From: an uncultured Christensenella sp.
GTDB lineage: Bacteria > Bacillota > Clostridia > Christensenellales > Borkfalkiaceae
Direction of reading: 5' to 3'
Length of the DNA: 64,000 nucleotides
NCBI GenBank assembly: GCA_910585685.1
Contig: CAJUEO010000002.1
Coordinates: forward strand, 1 to 64,000
In this document: piece after piece, positions 47,892-56,882 of the stretch
Layout: every line of letters begins with the position of its first letter
How positions within the stretch are numbered: the first letter of the stretch is position 1
The notes under the pieces: model-generated
Seen by the model: only the letters and a program-made list of their open reading frames with translations
Database searches by the model: none
What the model was told of the DNA's origin: nothing
Program-made: the position numbers and the translations under genes

Positions 47892-49247
47892 ATGTATTTT
47901 AAAGGTCAGAAGTTTTTTGTAGCGGGTATGTCGGTTTCAGGTGAAAGCAGCGCCCGCTTTTTGCTTGAGCGCGGTGCGGAAGTTTACGTTTACGACGATG
48001 TCATAAGCGATAAAATTTCTTCGGTTATGAACGAACTTACACTTCTCGGCGCGCATATCGTAAAGGTCGAGGACTGCGAAACAGCCGCGCTTAAATGCGA
48101 CGTGCTTGTATTGAGCCCCGGAATCCCCATAGACAATGCTCTGCCCGTTGCTTTCAGAAAGCAGGGTAAAGCTATAATTGGGGAAGAAGAACTTGCGGCA
48201 AATTATCTGCGCGCAACGGGCGTAGCCGTAACGGGCACCAACGGCAAGACAACTACCGTAACTATGATAGACGAGGTGTTGAAAGCCAACGGAAAAAACA
48301 GTATTGCCTGCGGTAACTGCGGCAATCCGCTCATAAAAGAGGTTGAAAACCTTACGTTTAACGATTATGCGGTAATTGAAATTTCCTCGTTCCAGCTTGA
48401 AACTCTGTCAAATCTTCGTCCGCACGTTGCCGTGGTAACAAATATCTCCGAGGACCATTTAAACCGTCACTACAATATGGAGAACTATATTTTTCTCAAA
48501 TCAAAAATACTTCGCAATCTCAAAGAAAGCGAGTATGCGGTTTTGAATTACGACGACCCGATTGTAAGAGAATTTGCAAAAAATACCCGTGCAAAAGTAA
48601 TTTATTTTTCTATGCAACAGCGCGTAGACGGGGCGTATTATGAAAACGGCGGAATATATTTTAACGGGGAAAAATATTTCGACCTTATGAGTATGAAATT
48701 GAACGGCGTACATAATGTTTATAACGCGCTTGCCTGTGTTGCCGTAGCAGGAATTTTGAAGCTTGACAAAGAAAAAACTGGCGCCGCTATTTGTGCTTTC
48801 CAAGGCGTTAAGCACAGGGTGGAAAAGGTACGCGAAGTAAACGGAGTTACATACGTCGACGACAGTAAGGGCACAAACGTTGACGCGGCGTTAAAAGCAG
48901 CGCAGACTATGACAAGCCCAACCGTTATTTTGCTCGGCGGTAAAGATAAGGGAGACGACTATACTCCTTTGTTTGAAGGATTGGGCTCAACCCCCGTAGT
49001 ACACGCTGTTATATATGGAGAAAACAGGTTTAAAATGTTAAATGCCGCAATAAAGGCAGGGTTTGTCGGCTTTTCAATGTGTTCCGAGTTCAAAACGGCG
49101 GTTAAAGTTGCGCAGTTTACGGCAAAACCCGGTCAATGCGTGCTGTTGAGCCCGGCAAGCTCGAGTTTTGACAGTTTCTTAAATTACGAAGAGCGCGGTG
49201 ACGCTTTCAGGGAGATAGTAGAAAGCATAAATGAAGTCGAAAAATAA
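47892..49247 (+). CDS. murD: UDP-MurNAc-L-alanine:D-glutamate ligase MurD
   Basis: A 451-residue Mur ligase. The N-terminal Rossmann-like domain begins F-V-A-G-M-S-V-S-G-E-S-S-A. The ATP loop is V-T-G-T-N-G-K-T-T-T-V, followed by V-I-E-I-S-S-F-Q-L-E. The C-terminal domain has V-D-D-S-K-G-T-N-V-D-A-A and S-P-A-S-S-S-F-D. It adds the D-Glu made by the upstream murI product. GAGG precedes ATG 47892. The end overlaps ftsW by 17 bases. Confidence 0.95.
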   Translation: MYFKGQKFFVAGMSVSGESSARFLLERGAEVYVYDDVISDKISSVMNELTLLGAHIVKVEDCETAALKCDVLVLSPGIPIDNALPVAFRKQGKAIIGEEELAANYLRATGVAVTGTNGKTTTVTMIDEVLKANGKNSIACGNCGNPLIKEVENLTFNDYAVIEISSFQLETLSNLRPHVAVVTNISEDHLNRHYNMENYIFLKSKILRNLKESEYAVLNYDDPIVREFAKNTRAKVIYFSMQQRVDGAYYENGGIYFNGEKYFDLMSMKLNGVHNVYNALACVAVAGILKLDKEKTGAAICAFQGVKHRVEKVREVNGVTYVDDSKGTNVDAALKAAQTMTSPTVILLGGKDKGDDYTPLFEGLGSTPVVHAVIYGENRFKMLNAAIKAGFVGFSMCSEFKTAVKVAQFTAKPGQCVLLSPASSSFDSFLNYEERGDAFREIVESINEVEK

Positions 49248-50325
49248 TAAAAAATTCGGCGATATTCCTCTCTTAATCTGCGTTTTCGGAATGGCGTGTT
49301 TCGGCTGTATTATGATTTTTTCGGCAAGCTCGTACACAGCCGGAGTGCAGTACGACGATAGTCTTTATTTTGTGAAAAAACAGCTGATAGGCGTCGTTTT
49401 GGGTACTGCGGCTATGATAGGCATAAGTTTTTTGCCGTACAAAAAGCTTGTTAAGGCGCAATACCCGTTGGTCATAGTTGCAGTAATTTTGCTGGCGCTC
49501 GTCTTTGTTCCAGGTTTGGGCGTAACAAATTATGGCGCCACGCGTTGGATAGGCTTCGGCGGAGTAACTATTCAGCCCTCTGAAATAGCAAAATACGCGT
49601 TTGCGCTCTTTGCCGCCGCATACTTTGCAAAGCATCACGAAAAAGTCAAGACGGTAACGGGTATTTTACCCGTGCTTGGCGTAGGCATACTGTTCTGTAT
49701 TTTAATAATTATAGAGCCCAATATGTCAATTACCATGTGCGTGGGGCTTTTAATGCTCGGCATAATATTTTTAAGCGGAACAAACTTAAAGACTTTTGCC
49801 ATAATTATAATTCCGTTTATTGTTGCGATTCCCGTGCTTATAATTCTCGAGCCTTACAGATTGCAGAGACTGAGTGCTTTTATAGACCCGTGGGCTTCTC
49901 CGCGCGACGAGGGATATCAGCTTATTCAATCTCTTTACGCATTGGGTAACGGCGGATTTTTCGGCACGGGACTGTTCAACTCGACGCAAAAATACAGGTT
50001 TTTGCCGTTTGCGGAAAGCGACTTTATACTTGCTATTATGGGTGAGGAACTCGGATTTCTGGGCCTGTTTATCTTTTTTGCCGTCTGCGGATTTATAATT
50101 TACAGAGGCATAATAATAGCAAAAAACTGTAAGGACAGGTTTGGGTTTTTGCTTGCCTCGGGCTTTACGCTTGTGTACGGAATACAGGTTGCCATAAACG
50201 CGCTTGTCGTAAGCGGAACTATTCCGCCGACGGGGTTGCCGCTTCCTCTTATTTCAAGCGGAAATACCTCGCTGATAATAACTATGGCGTCAATGGGAGT
50301 ACTTTATAACGTTTCTAAAAATTAA
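49231..50325 (+). CDS. ftsW: Lipid II polymerase FtsW/SpoVE (SEDS family)
   Basis: A 364-residue SEDS membrane glycosyltransferase of the division site, partner of the FtsI-type protein. Ten membrane segments. G-A-T-R-W-I-G, the I-Q-P-S-E-I-A-K block with its conserved charged pair, E-P-Y-R-L-Q-R-L (typical of FtsW), and P-P-T-G-L-P-L-P-L-I-S-S-G-N-T-S all match. The N-terminus is short and charged. In sporulating Clostridia the same gene position is often called spoVE; sequence alone does not separate the two roles. Confidence 0.94.
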   Translation: MKSKNNKKFGDIPLLICVFGMACFGCIMIFSASSYTAGVQYDDSLYFVKKQLIGVVLGTAAMIGISFLPYKKLVKAQYPLVIVAVILLALVFVPGLGVTNYGATRWIGFGGVTIQPSEIAKYAFALFAAAYFAKHHEKVKTVTGILPVLGVGILFCILIIIEPNMSITMCVGLLMLGIIFLSGTNLKTFAIIIIPFIVAIPVLIILEPYRLQRLSAFIDPWASPRDEGYQLIQSLYALGNGGFFGTGLFNSTQKYRFLPFAESDFILAIMGEELGFLGLFIFFAVCGFIIYRGIIIAKNCKDRFGFLLASGFTLVYGIQVAINALVVSGTIPPTGLPLPLISSGNTSLIITMASMGVLYNVSKN

Positions 50326-50339
50326 AACATACAATGTAT

Positions 50340-50379
50340 TAGGGCAACAGCTATGTCGCGGATTTGCGGTGTTGCCCTA
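50340..50379 (+). other. Hairpin between ftsW and murA
   Basis: A perfect 10-bp stem (TAGGGCAACA at 50340-50349 with TGTTGCCCTA at 50370-50379) and a 20-base loop rich in CGC words. No T-run follows, so it may be a processing or pause site rather than a terminator. It lies 21 bases before the murA start. Confidence 0.5.
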
Positions 50380-50400
50380 TATTTACTACTCGGAGTCAAT

Positions 50401-51657
50401 ATGGAAAAATACATAATAAATGGAGGAAACAAGCTGTACGGCGGCGTCGAAATTCAGGCTGCAAAAAATTCTGTTTTACCGATACTTGCCGCAACCGTCT
50501 TAACTGACGACAAGGTCAGTATTTTAAAAATACCCGAAATTTCCGACGTCAAGAATATGATAAAAATTCTTTCGCGCTTGGGTTGCAGGGCTGTATATGA
50601 CGGGGGAAGCTTGACTGTGGACAGTTCATGCGCCGATTGCTTTGAGATACCAAGCGAACTTGCGCACGAATTGCGTTCGTCGGTGTTTTTGCTCGGTTCG
50701 GTAATATCGCGGTTTCATATGGCAAAAATAGCATATCCCGGCGGTTGCGATATCGGTCTTAGACCTGTGGATTTACACCTGACAGGGCTAAAACGGCTGG
50801 GCGTGCAGATAACCGAAGAAAACGGATACATAATTTGCAAATGCGAAAATTTGAAGGGCAACGAAATTATGCTCGACTGTCCGAGCGTAGGCGCAACCGA
50901 AAACATAATGCTTGCCGCAGTAAAAGCGGACGGCATAACAGTAATTAAAAATGCGGCGCGCGAGCCCGAAATAGAGGATTTGCAGAGACTTTTAAACTGT
51001 ATGGGCGCAAAAGTTAGGGGCGCAGGCAGCAGTTCAATAACAATCGAGGGGGTAAAAAAGCTTCACGGTTGCGAATTTTTGCCTATCGCTGACAGAATTG
51101 AAGCCGGTACTTTTCTCGTTGCTGCGGCTATGTGCGGCGGAGAAATCGAGCTAAATAGGGTCTGCGCGGAAAATATAAGTTCACTTTTACATAAATTACG
51201 GGAAAACGGTTGCAAAATCATAGTAAATAATGATAAAATAATATTGGAAAATCACAGAAGGCTTACTTCGGTAAAAAGTGTTGAAACACAACCGTATCCG
51301 GGATTCCCCACCGATTTGCAGGCGCAAATGACCGCGCTTTGCTGTATTTGCAGGGGAAATTCTATAATTACCGAAAATCTGTTTGAAACGCGGTTCAAAT
51401 ACGTCCCCGAACTTAGAAAAATGGGAGCGGATATAACCGTAATTAACCGTAACGCGTTTGTTCGCGGCGTAGACAGGTTTAAAGGTGCTACGGTTTTGGC
51501 TCACGATTTACGCGGCGGCGCTGCGCTTGTATGTGCGGCTCTTTCCGCCGACGGAAGAAGCGAAGTTCTGGATATTTCTCATATAGACAGGGGTTACGGC
51601 TCTTTCGAATATAAACTGAGGCAACTCGGGGGAGATATTGTAAGAGTGTCCGTTTGA
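50401..51657 (+). CDS. murA: UDP-GlcNAc 1-carboxyvinyltransferase MurA
   Basis: A 418-residue enzyme for the first committed step of peptidoglycan synthesis. Q-A-A-K-N-S-V-L-P-I-L at the start and the catalytic loop are conserved: the fosfomycin-binding Cys lies in Y-P-G-G-C-D-I-G-L-R-P-V-D-L-H, so this copy should be fosfomycin-sensitive in principle. P-T-D-L-Q-A-Q and D-L-R-G-G-A-A-L-V are further family blocks. I start at ATG 50401 (GGAG 5 bases upstream), which gives the normal length; an upstream in-frame ATG at 50353 is within the hairpin. It is joined to the division genes rather than sitting elsewhere. Confidence 0.96.
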   Translation: MEKYIINGGNKLYGGVEIQAAKNSVLPILAATVLTDDKVSILKIPEISDVKNMIKILSRLGCRAVYDGGSLTVDSSCADCFEIPSELAHELRSSVFLLGSVISRFHMAKIAYPGGCDIGLRPVDLHLTGLKRLGVQITEENGYIICKCENLKGNEIMLDCPSVGATENIMLAAVKADGITVIKNAAREPEIEDLQRLLNCMGAKVRGAGSSSITIEGVKKLHGCEFLPIADRIEAGTFLVAAAMCGGEIELNRVCAENISSLLHKLRENGCKIIVNNDKIILENHRRLTSVKSVETQPYPGFPTDLQAQMTALCCICRGNSIITENLFETRFKYVPELRKMGADITVINRNAFVRGVDRFKGATVLAHDLRGGAALVCAALSADGRSEVLDISHIDRGYGSFEYKLRQLGGDIVRVSV

Positions 51658-51664
51658 TTTACTT

Positions 51665-52429
51665 ATGAAATTTGTGAGGAAGTTGACAGTTTTAATAATT
51701 ACGGTAATCTTTATCGCGGCTTTTGCGATAGGGATTGGCGTTGTGTTTTCTGTTAAAAACGTCAACGTAACGCTTTTGAGCTATGAATACGGTGAGGGTT
51801 CGGAGGAAGCTAACAGGCAAATTGCCGAGGTAAAGCAAAAAATTCTTGATTATTGCCGCGGCAATGTAATAGCTTTTGTCGATGAAGTCGACGTAATTAA
51901 TTGTGTCGACGGTAACGTCTATACCGTCGAGAGCTGCGAAAAAGTTTTGCCTTGTACTATAAACCTTACAATAAAACAGAGAACGGAAGTTTTTGTGCAG
52001 TCGCGCGGAGAATTTTATGCTATTTTTGATGAAAACGGAAAGTTTTTGAGAGGTAGCGAAAATATTTTCAATTCTTTTGACAATGCCCCTAACGTAATAG
52101 TAAACGGCGCTCATTCCGACGAAGATATAAAAATAGTTGCAGACGTCTGCTCTGTTTTTAAAGCGCGGTTCGGTTCGCTTAGGTCGGTTATTGACAGTGT
52201 CGAGCTTGTAAAAGCGCAGACGGCGTTGACAGAGGATAAATTTATTTTCAATTTCCGTTGCGGAATAAAATTAGAATTGCAGGACTATTCCGTTTTTACT
52301 GCGGAAAAAATCGACGAAGCTTTCAGGGAATTTTCTTCGCTTACGGGTGAACAAAAGCTTAAAGGCACTATTTATTGTTTTGAAGATTTGGACGGAATAG
52401 TGCGCAGAACATATAATCCCGAAATATAA
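51665..52429 (+). CDS. ftsQ: FtsQ/DivIB-like division protein
   Basis: A 254-residue bitopic protein in the ftsQ position. The N-terminus has a K-F-V-R-K patch and a membrane helix (residues 7-30). The external part begins with V-K-N-V-N-V, the start of the POTRA domain, and continues with V-L-P-C-T-I-N-L-T-I-K-Q-R, typical of the POTRA edge (usually P-x-x-x-x-V-x-I-x-E-R). The C-terminal beta domain is diverged. FtsQ/DivIB, with FtsL and FtsB, activates FtsWI. The call is by location, topology and POTRA motif. Confidence 0.8.
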   Translation: MKFVRKLTVLIITVIFIAAFAIGIGVVFSVKNVNVTLLSYEYGEGSEEANRQIAEVKQKILDYCRGNVIAFVDEVDVINCVDGNVYTVESCEKVLPCTINLTIKQRTEVFVQSRGEFYAIFDENGKFLRGSENIFNSFDNAPNVIVNGAHSDEDIKIVADVCSVFKARFGSLRSVIDSVELVKAQTALTEDKFIFNFRCGIKLELQDYSVFTAEKIDEAFREFSSLTGEQKLKGTIYCFEDLDGIVRRTYNPEI

Positions 52430-52437
52430 ACTAATTA

Positions 52438-52465
52438 AAAAAAGCGGTTTGCAAACCGCTTTTTT
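52438..52465 (+). terminator. Terminator after ftsQ
   Basis: A self-complementary hairpin centred at 52451 (AAAGCGGTTTGC with GCAAACCGCTTT) with A and T runs. It separates the mraZ-ftsQ block from the ftsA-ftsZ block. Confidence 0.85.
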
Positions 52466-52476
52466 GTTTAATTCAG

Positions 52477-52505
52477 TTGACAATAAAATCGGGCTATTAT
52501 ATAAT
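52477..52505 (+). promoter_or_regulatory. Perfect consensus promoter of ftsA-ftsZ
   Basis: TTGACA at 52477-52482 and TATAAT at 52500-52505, spacer 17 bases. A second TATAAT at 52512-52517 arises from a 12-bp tandem repeat (TTATATAATAGA at 52498-52509 and 52510-52521). Confidence 0.85.
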
Positions 52506-52536
52506 AGATTATATAATAGAGAGTGGGGCTTTTTTT

Positions 52537-53658
52537 ATGCGTTCAAATAGCGTCGCAGTGCTCGATATCCGTTCTTCGGAGATTTGCGCGCTGGTCGGAG
52601 AAAGAGGCGTAAACAATACGTTCATAATTAAAAGTAAATACGTTTGCGCTTACGACGGCTATGCGGAAGAAGAGCTTATTGACGTGCGCAATTTTACCGA
52701 AGCTGTTTGTAACGCGGTCAAAAACACTCTGTCGGCAATGAACGGGATTAAGACTTTTTATGTCGGCGTTCCGGGGGAGTTTTTAAAGCTTAGATGTTTG
52801 GATAAAGTATTGAGCTTTAAATCGGCAAAACGTATCTCATCTGCAGATTGCAGTTTATTATTGGACAGTTGCAGACCCGAAAAAAGTGAAAAATGGATTA
52901 CGATAAAAAGCACTTGCGCCTATTATGTACTGTCGGACAAGCGTAAGGTATTTGACCCGATAAGTTCGGTAAGCGACAGTTTGCAGGGTAAATGTTGTTT
53001 TTTTGAGTGTAAAACCGCTTTTGCTGATTGTGTTTTAAACGCGTTCAAAAACTTTAAAGAAATAACTTCTGTCAATCTTATTCCGTCAAACTATGCGGAA
53101 GGTATGTATCTTTTCGAACCCGATTGCCGTGACGAGTGCGTTGTTTTGTTCGATATGGGCTATATATCTTCGACTTACAGTGTGGTTTGCGGTAACGGGC
53201 TTTTATACAGCGAATCTTTTTCGCTGGGTACAGGACATATTGCACTGTACATTTCTTCAAAGCTGGATATTCCGTTCGAAGTAGCCTCTGCTTTTTTATC
53301 GCAAATAAATCTCAACGCAAAAGAAAAACTTACTTCGAATGAGGAATGTGTTTTCGAAGGGCAAACATATACGTTTTCCACTGCAGAGTTGAGAGATATT
53401 ATCCGTGAGGGGCTTGACGGCATGTGCGAAACAATCGAAGAGTGCCGTCGCAATTTTGTGGGTAGAAATATCGATGCAAAGCCGCTTTTTATAACGGGTG
53501 ACGAGGTTAAAACAATAAGGGGAACTGCCGATCATATATCGAGCAGACTTGAAAAAACAGTAGAAATAATCGCGCCGAAAGTTCCGTATTACGATAAACC
53601 GCAGTTTTCTTCGGTTTTGAGCTTGTTAGACGCGGCATTGAGAGATATAAACAAATAA
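52537..53658 (+). CDS. ftsA: FtsA-like actin-fold division protein
   Basis: A 373-residue actin-like protein directly before ftsZ. V-A-V-L-D-I-R-S-S-E-I is the phosphate-1 region (diverged from the usual D-I-G-S/T), V-V-L-F-D-M-G-Y-I-S-S-T is phosphate-2, and S-L-G-T-G-H-I is followed by the helical block of family members. The sequence is unusual, and the C-terminus (L-L-D-A-A-L-R-D-I-N-K) lacks the linker plus amphipathic helix by which FtsA binds the membrane. I start at ATG 52537 with TGGGG 8 bases upstream; the frame is open 60 bases further into the promoter. The ftsA name rests on fold motifs and position. Confidence 0.75.
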   Translation: MRSNSVAVLDIRSSEICALVGERGVNNTFIIKSKYVCAYDGYAEEELIDVRNFTEAVCNAVKNTLSAMNGIKTFYVGVPGEFLKLRCLDKVLSFKSAKRISSADCSLLLDSCRPEKSEKWITIKSTCAYYVLSDKRKVFDPISSVSDSLQGKCCFFECKTAFADCVLNAFKNFKEITSVNLIPSNYAEGMYLFEPDCRDECVVLFDMGYISSTYSVVCGNGLLYSESFSLGTGHIALYISSKLDIPFEVASAFLSQINLNAKEKLTSNEECVFEGQTYTFSTAELRDIIREGLDGMCETIEECRRNFVGRNIDAKPLFITGDEVKTIRGTADHISSRLEKTVEIIAPKVPYYDKPQFSSVLSLLDAALRDINK

Positions 53659-53670
53659 CGGAGGAATAGT

Positions 53671-54936
53671 ATGTTCAACGATTTACACGGAATGGGTTCT
53701 AATAATATCACGGGGCGTGCCAAAATAAAAGTTATAGGCGTGGGTGGCGCCGGCAATAACGCCGTAAACAGAATGCTTGACGCAGGTATAAACAGTGCGG
53801 AATACTATGTGGTTAATACCGACAGTCAGATATTAATGCTTTCACCCTGTGAAAATAAAATTCAAATAGGCGGAGCTCTCACAAAGGGACTTGGCGCAGG
53901 CGCCGACCCCGAGGTTGGCAGAGCTGCAGCAGAAGAGACCAAGGACGCGCTTACAGAAGCAATTAAAGGCACGGACCTGTTGTTTATAACTGCCGGAATG
54001 GGCGGCGGCACGGGCACGGGTGCGGCACCCGTAATTGCAAAAATCGCAAGGGATATGAAAATCCTTACCATTGCCGTTGTTACCGAGCCGTTCAGCTTTG
54101 AAGGTAAAAAACGCATGGAGAATACGGCAAAGGGTTTGGACAACCTTAAAAAGTATGTTGACACTTTGATTGTTATTCCCAACGACAAAATTAAGACGGT
54201 AGTTGCGAAAAATACGCCTATGACAGAGGCGTTCAGGGTTGCAGACGAAATTTTGAAACAGAGTATCAAGGGACTTACCGAACTTATCGTCAACCCCGCG
54301 CTCATAAATCTTGACTTTGCGGACGTAAAAACAATTCTCAAAGATAAGGGAATTGCGCATCTCGGTGTGGGCGTTGCAAAGGGAGATAACAGAATTATCG
54401 AGGCGGTAAGGGTGGCAGTCAACTGTCCTTTGCTTGAAACGACTATCGAGGGCGCGCGCGGAGTTATTTTAAATATCGTCGGCGGACAGGATTTGACTTT
54501 GGACGAGGTTACTGACGCTGCGGAGCTTGTCAAGAGCGTTGTCGACGCTTCCGCAAATATAATTTTCGGTGCGAGAATAGACCCCAACGTTCAGGACGAG
54601 GTTGAAATTACGGTAATAGCAACCAGCTTTCCCGGATACGATGACAGACGCGACGACGGCAGGTTTAACAATAATAGGGGCGGTACGGGTTACGGATCGA
54701 ATAACGGTATGAAAATGACAGTTAACGAGCCCTACTATAATAAGCCTTTGGTGCCTACAATGCCCGACAGGAATTATGCTCAACCGTTTGGCATCACTCC
54801 GCCTGTACCCGTGCAGCCTCAACCTATTCAACCGATACGGGCTACCGAGGCTCCTGAAATTGAGAGACCTAACGAGAAAAATGTTCCCAAGTTTGCTCAA
54901 CTTTTAAAAAATTTCAATAAGAAACATGATGAATAA
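53671..54936 (+). CDS. ftsZ: Cell division GTPase FtsZ
   Basis: A 421-residue tubulin-like GTPase that forms the Z ring. I-K-V-I-G-V-G-G-A-G-N-N-A-V-N-R opens it, the signature G-G-G-T-G-T-G is at residues 111-117, and N-L-D-F-A-D-V-K is the T7 loop with the catalytic Asp. After residue about 325 comes a disordered linker rich in Asn, Gly and Pro, then the terminal peptide N-V-P-K-F-A-Q-L-L-K, which should bind FtsA, SepF or similar partners. GGAGG precedes ATG 53671. Confidence 0.97.
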   Translation: MFNDLHGMGSNNITGRAKIKVIGVGGAGNNAVNRMLDAGINSAEYYVVNTDSQILMLSPCENKIQIGGALTKGLGAGADPEVGRAAAEETKDALTEAIKGTDLLFITAGMGGGTGTGAAPVIAKIARDMKILTIAVVTEPFSFEGKKRMENTAKGLDNLKKYVDTLIVIPNDKIKTVVAKNTPMTEAFRVADEILKQSIKGLTELIVNPALINLDFADVKTILKDKGIAHLGVGVAKGDNRIIEAVRVAVNCPLLETTIEGARGVILNIVGGQDLTLDEVTDAAELVKSVVDASANIIFGARIDPNVQDEVEITVIATSFPGYDDRRDDGRFNNNRGGTGYGSNNGMKMTVNEPYYNKPLVPTMPDRNYAQPFGITPPVPVQPQPIQPIRATEAPEIERPNEKNVPKFAQLLKNFNKKHDE

Positions 54937-54953
54937 TTAAATATTAAATACAC

Positions 54954-54982
54954 AAAAAAGCACACGTTTCGTGTGCTTTTTT
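54954..54982 (+). terminator. Terminator of ftsAZ
   Basis: A perfect 13-bp stem (54954-54966 with 54970-54982, core GCACACG) and TTT loop, with A6/T6 flanks. Confidence 0.92.
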
Positions 54983-55022
54983 GTGTTACATAATCACATT
55001 GCTTAACAAGGAGAAAGAAGCC

Positions 55023-55286
55023 TCATTTGCTGAGTTCAGCATGATAAGCTGAAAGGATTGCTGTTTTAATCATATCTCGGGTCTCGGTGTTAAGCGGATG
55101 TGCAATATCCTTATATTCGCCATCGTTGGTCTTTCTGCTCGGCATCGCAATAAACGGACCGTCGGCGGAATCGATTATTTTAATGTCGTGAATGACAAAG
55201 CATTCGTCAAAAGTAATCGAAGCTACCGCTTTAAGTTTATTGCTTTCCTTGCTAACTAATCTGATTCGTACATCTGAGATTTTCAT
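55023..55286 (-). CDS. spoVG: Septation regulator SpoVG
   Basis: An 87-residue protein with M-K-I-S-D-V-R-I-R, then [18 protein letters not shown] and F-I-A-M-P-S-R-K, the complete SpoVG core. It binds nucleic acids and affects septation, sporulation and virulence genes in Firmicutes. GGAGG lies 6 bases before ATG 55286. It is on the reverse strand within the otherwise forward cluster. A reverse-strand TATAAT (55306-55301) is so close that its transcript would begin at the ribosome site, so the true promoter is uncertain. Confidence 0.95.
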   Translation of the reverse strand: MKISDVRIRLVSKESNKLKAVASITFDECFVIHDIKIIDSADGPFIAMPSRKTNDGEYKDIAHPLNTETRDMIKTAILSAYHAELSK

Positions 55287-55374
55287 ATCTGACCTCCAAG
55301 ATTATACTATCATAGTCATTGTACAATAAAAAAATAATAAATTCAATAGTTTACTTGAATTATTTTATAAAATT

Positions 55375-55403
55375 TTGCAAAATATTTTAAAAATCGTGAT
55401 AAA
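55375..55403 (+). promoter_or_regulatory. Candidate promoter of murC
   Basis: TTGCAA at 55375-55380 and GATAAA at 55398-55403, spacer 17 bases. The -10 abuts an in-frame ATG at 55404, which favours the later ATG 55431 as the murC start. Confidence 0.4.
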
Positions 55404-55430
55404 ATGCTTAATTTTTTAATAAAATTTATT

Positions 55431-56759
55431 ATGCAAAATTTTTTTTGGGACAAATTCGACAGTTTTTATTTTATCGGTATCGGCGGAGTAAGCATGAGCG
55501 CATTGGCAAAATTTTTGCTTTCACGCGGTAAAACAGTTGCCGGAAGCGACAATTTCAATAGCATTTATACGCAGGAATTGAAAGAGCTTGGAATAGAGGT
55601 CGATATAGGGGATGAAAGGGGAAAAATAGAAAGTCAGGTTGTAGTTTACACCGACGCGATAAGCGAAAACGATTATCAGTTATCGGAATCAAAAAATTCG
55701 GGTAAAGAAATTATTTCTCGCGGTAAACTGCTGTATGAAATAAGTCTTGCGTTCGACAAGGTAATTGCCGTTTCGGGCTGCCACGGAAAGACCACATGCT
55801 GTGCAATGCTTGCTCACATATTTAGTTGTGCAAATAAAAATTTTTGTTCGCATATAGGCGGCAGGGATATTAAATTTTCAAACTTTTATTACGGCGGAAG
55901 TGAATATTTTATAACCGAGGCTTGTGAATATAAGAAAAATTTTTTATATTTGAAACCGCATATTTCAGTTATTTTGAATAGTGAGCCCGACCATCTCGAG
56001 TGTTATGGAAGCGCCGAAAATTTAAAAAACGCATATAAAAGTTTTGCCAATTCCGCTCAAACAAGCGTTGCAATGTGCGGAGACGGAATAGATTGCTGCG
56101 TCGATTTCGGCTATCAAAACACTGCTCAATTTTACGCGAAAGATATTAAAGTCGACAAGGGATTTTATTCGTTTAACGTTTATAATATGGACAAAAATCT
56201 CGGATATATTGAGCTTGCCGTCTACGGAAAACACAATATATTGAATGCGCTTGCTGCAATATCTGTCGCGGTGGAAGAGGGTATAGATTTTGAAAATATA
56301 CGCCTCGGGCTCAAAAATTTTAAGGGTGTGGAGCGCAGGTTCGAGCAGTTGGGGGAAGTAAACGAAGCTAAATGTATTGCCGATTATGCGCATCATCCCA
56401 ACGAAATAAAGGCTTCGATTTCATCGGTTGAAAATATTTACGACGGCAGGCTTTTCGTTGTTTTTCAACCGCACACATATTCGCGAACAAAAAATTTATT
56501 TAACGAGTTTGTCGAAGTGCTTTCGGGCTTGGATAATCTTTTAATTTTTAAGACGTATTCCGCACGGGAATATTTCGACGACTCGGGCAGCGCGCTTACG
56601 CTTTCACAGGCAATACCTAAATCAAAATACGGAGACGACTTGCAGGATATATTTGAGTTTATTTCAGATGTGCAACGGGGGGATTTGGTGCTTTTTTTGG
56701 GTGCCGGAGATATATACGATATAGCAAAATCGATCATTAAAAAGTCAAATAACATATAA
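55431..56759 (+). CDS. murC: UDP-MurNAc:L-alanine ligase MurC
   Basis: A 442-residue Mur ligase (451 if ATG 55404 is used). Y-F-I-G-I-G-G-V-S-M-S-A-L-A is the UDP-binding loop, S-G-C-H-G-K-T-T the ATP loop, and Y-A-H-H-P-N-E-I-K-A-S and Q-P-H-T-Y-S-R-T-K the later blocks. It adds L-Ala to UDP-MurNAc, the step before MurD. No Shine-Dalgarno sequence precedes either ATG. Its place after ftsZ, with its own promoter and terminator, breaks the usual ftsW-murG-murC order. Confidence 0.95.
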   Translation: MQNFFWDKFDSFYFIGIGGVSMSALAKFLLSRGKTVAGSDNFNSIYTQELKELGIEVDIGDERGKIESQVVVYTDAISENDYQLSESKNSGKEIISRGKLLYEISLAFDKVIAVSGCHGKTTCCAMLAHIFSCANKNFCSHIGGRDIKFSNFYYGGSEYFITEACEYKKNFLYLKPHISVILNSEPDHLECYGSAENLKNAYKSFANSAQTSVAMCGDGIDCCVDFGYQNTAQFYAKDIKVDKGFYSFNVYNMDKNLGYIELAVYGKHNILNALAAISVAVEEGIDFENIRLGLKNFKGVERRFEQLGEVNEAKCIADYAHHPNEIKASISSVENIYDGRLFVVFQPHTYSRTKNLFNEFVEVLSGLDNLLIFKTYSAREYFDDSGSALTLSQAIPKSKYGDDLQDIFEFISDVQRGDLVLFLGAGDIYDIAKSIIKKSNNI

Positions 56760-56762
56760 AAT

Positions 56763-56801
56763 AAAAATGGCTCTATTTTTTAGGAAATAAAGCCATTTTT
56801 A
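56763..56801 (+). terminator. Terminator of murC
   Basis: A 10-bp stem (AAAAATGGCT at 56763-56772 with 56791-56800) with an 18-base loop that can pair further (ATTT/AAAT), ending in T5. Confidence 0.75.
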
Positions 56802-56813
56802 CTTTTCATTTTG

Positions 56814-56842
56814 TTGTTATTTTTTTAAATAAATGATATAAT
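56814..56842 (+). promoter_or_regulatory. Promoter of ftsK and the downstream operon
   Basis: TTGTTA at 56814-56819 and TATAAT at 56837-56842, spacer 17 bases. Confidence 0.65.
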
Positions 56843-56882
56843 AAGTAAAGAATAATTTCAGGCTTGTTTTTGGAGAATGAAA

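Noticed and set aside
53862..54587. 241-codon open frame antisense to ftsZ
   Set aside because: Its sequence is low-complexity, rich in Ser, Thr and Ile as expected from the codon pattern of ftsZ read backwards.
55301..55306. Reverse-strand TATAAT as the spoVG promoter
   Set aside because: Its start point would fall on the GGAGG site, leaving no room for ribosome binding; the real promoter is probably further upstream or of another sigma factor.
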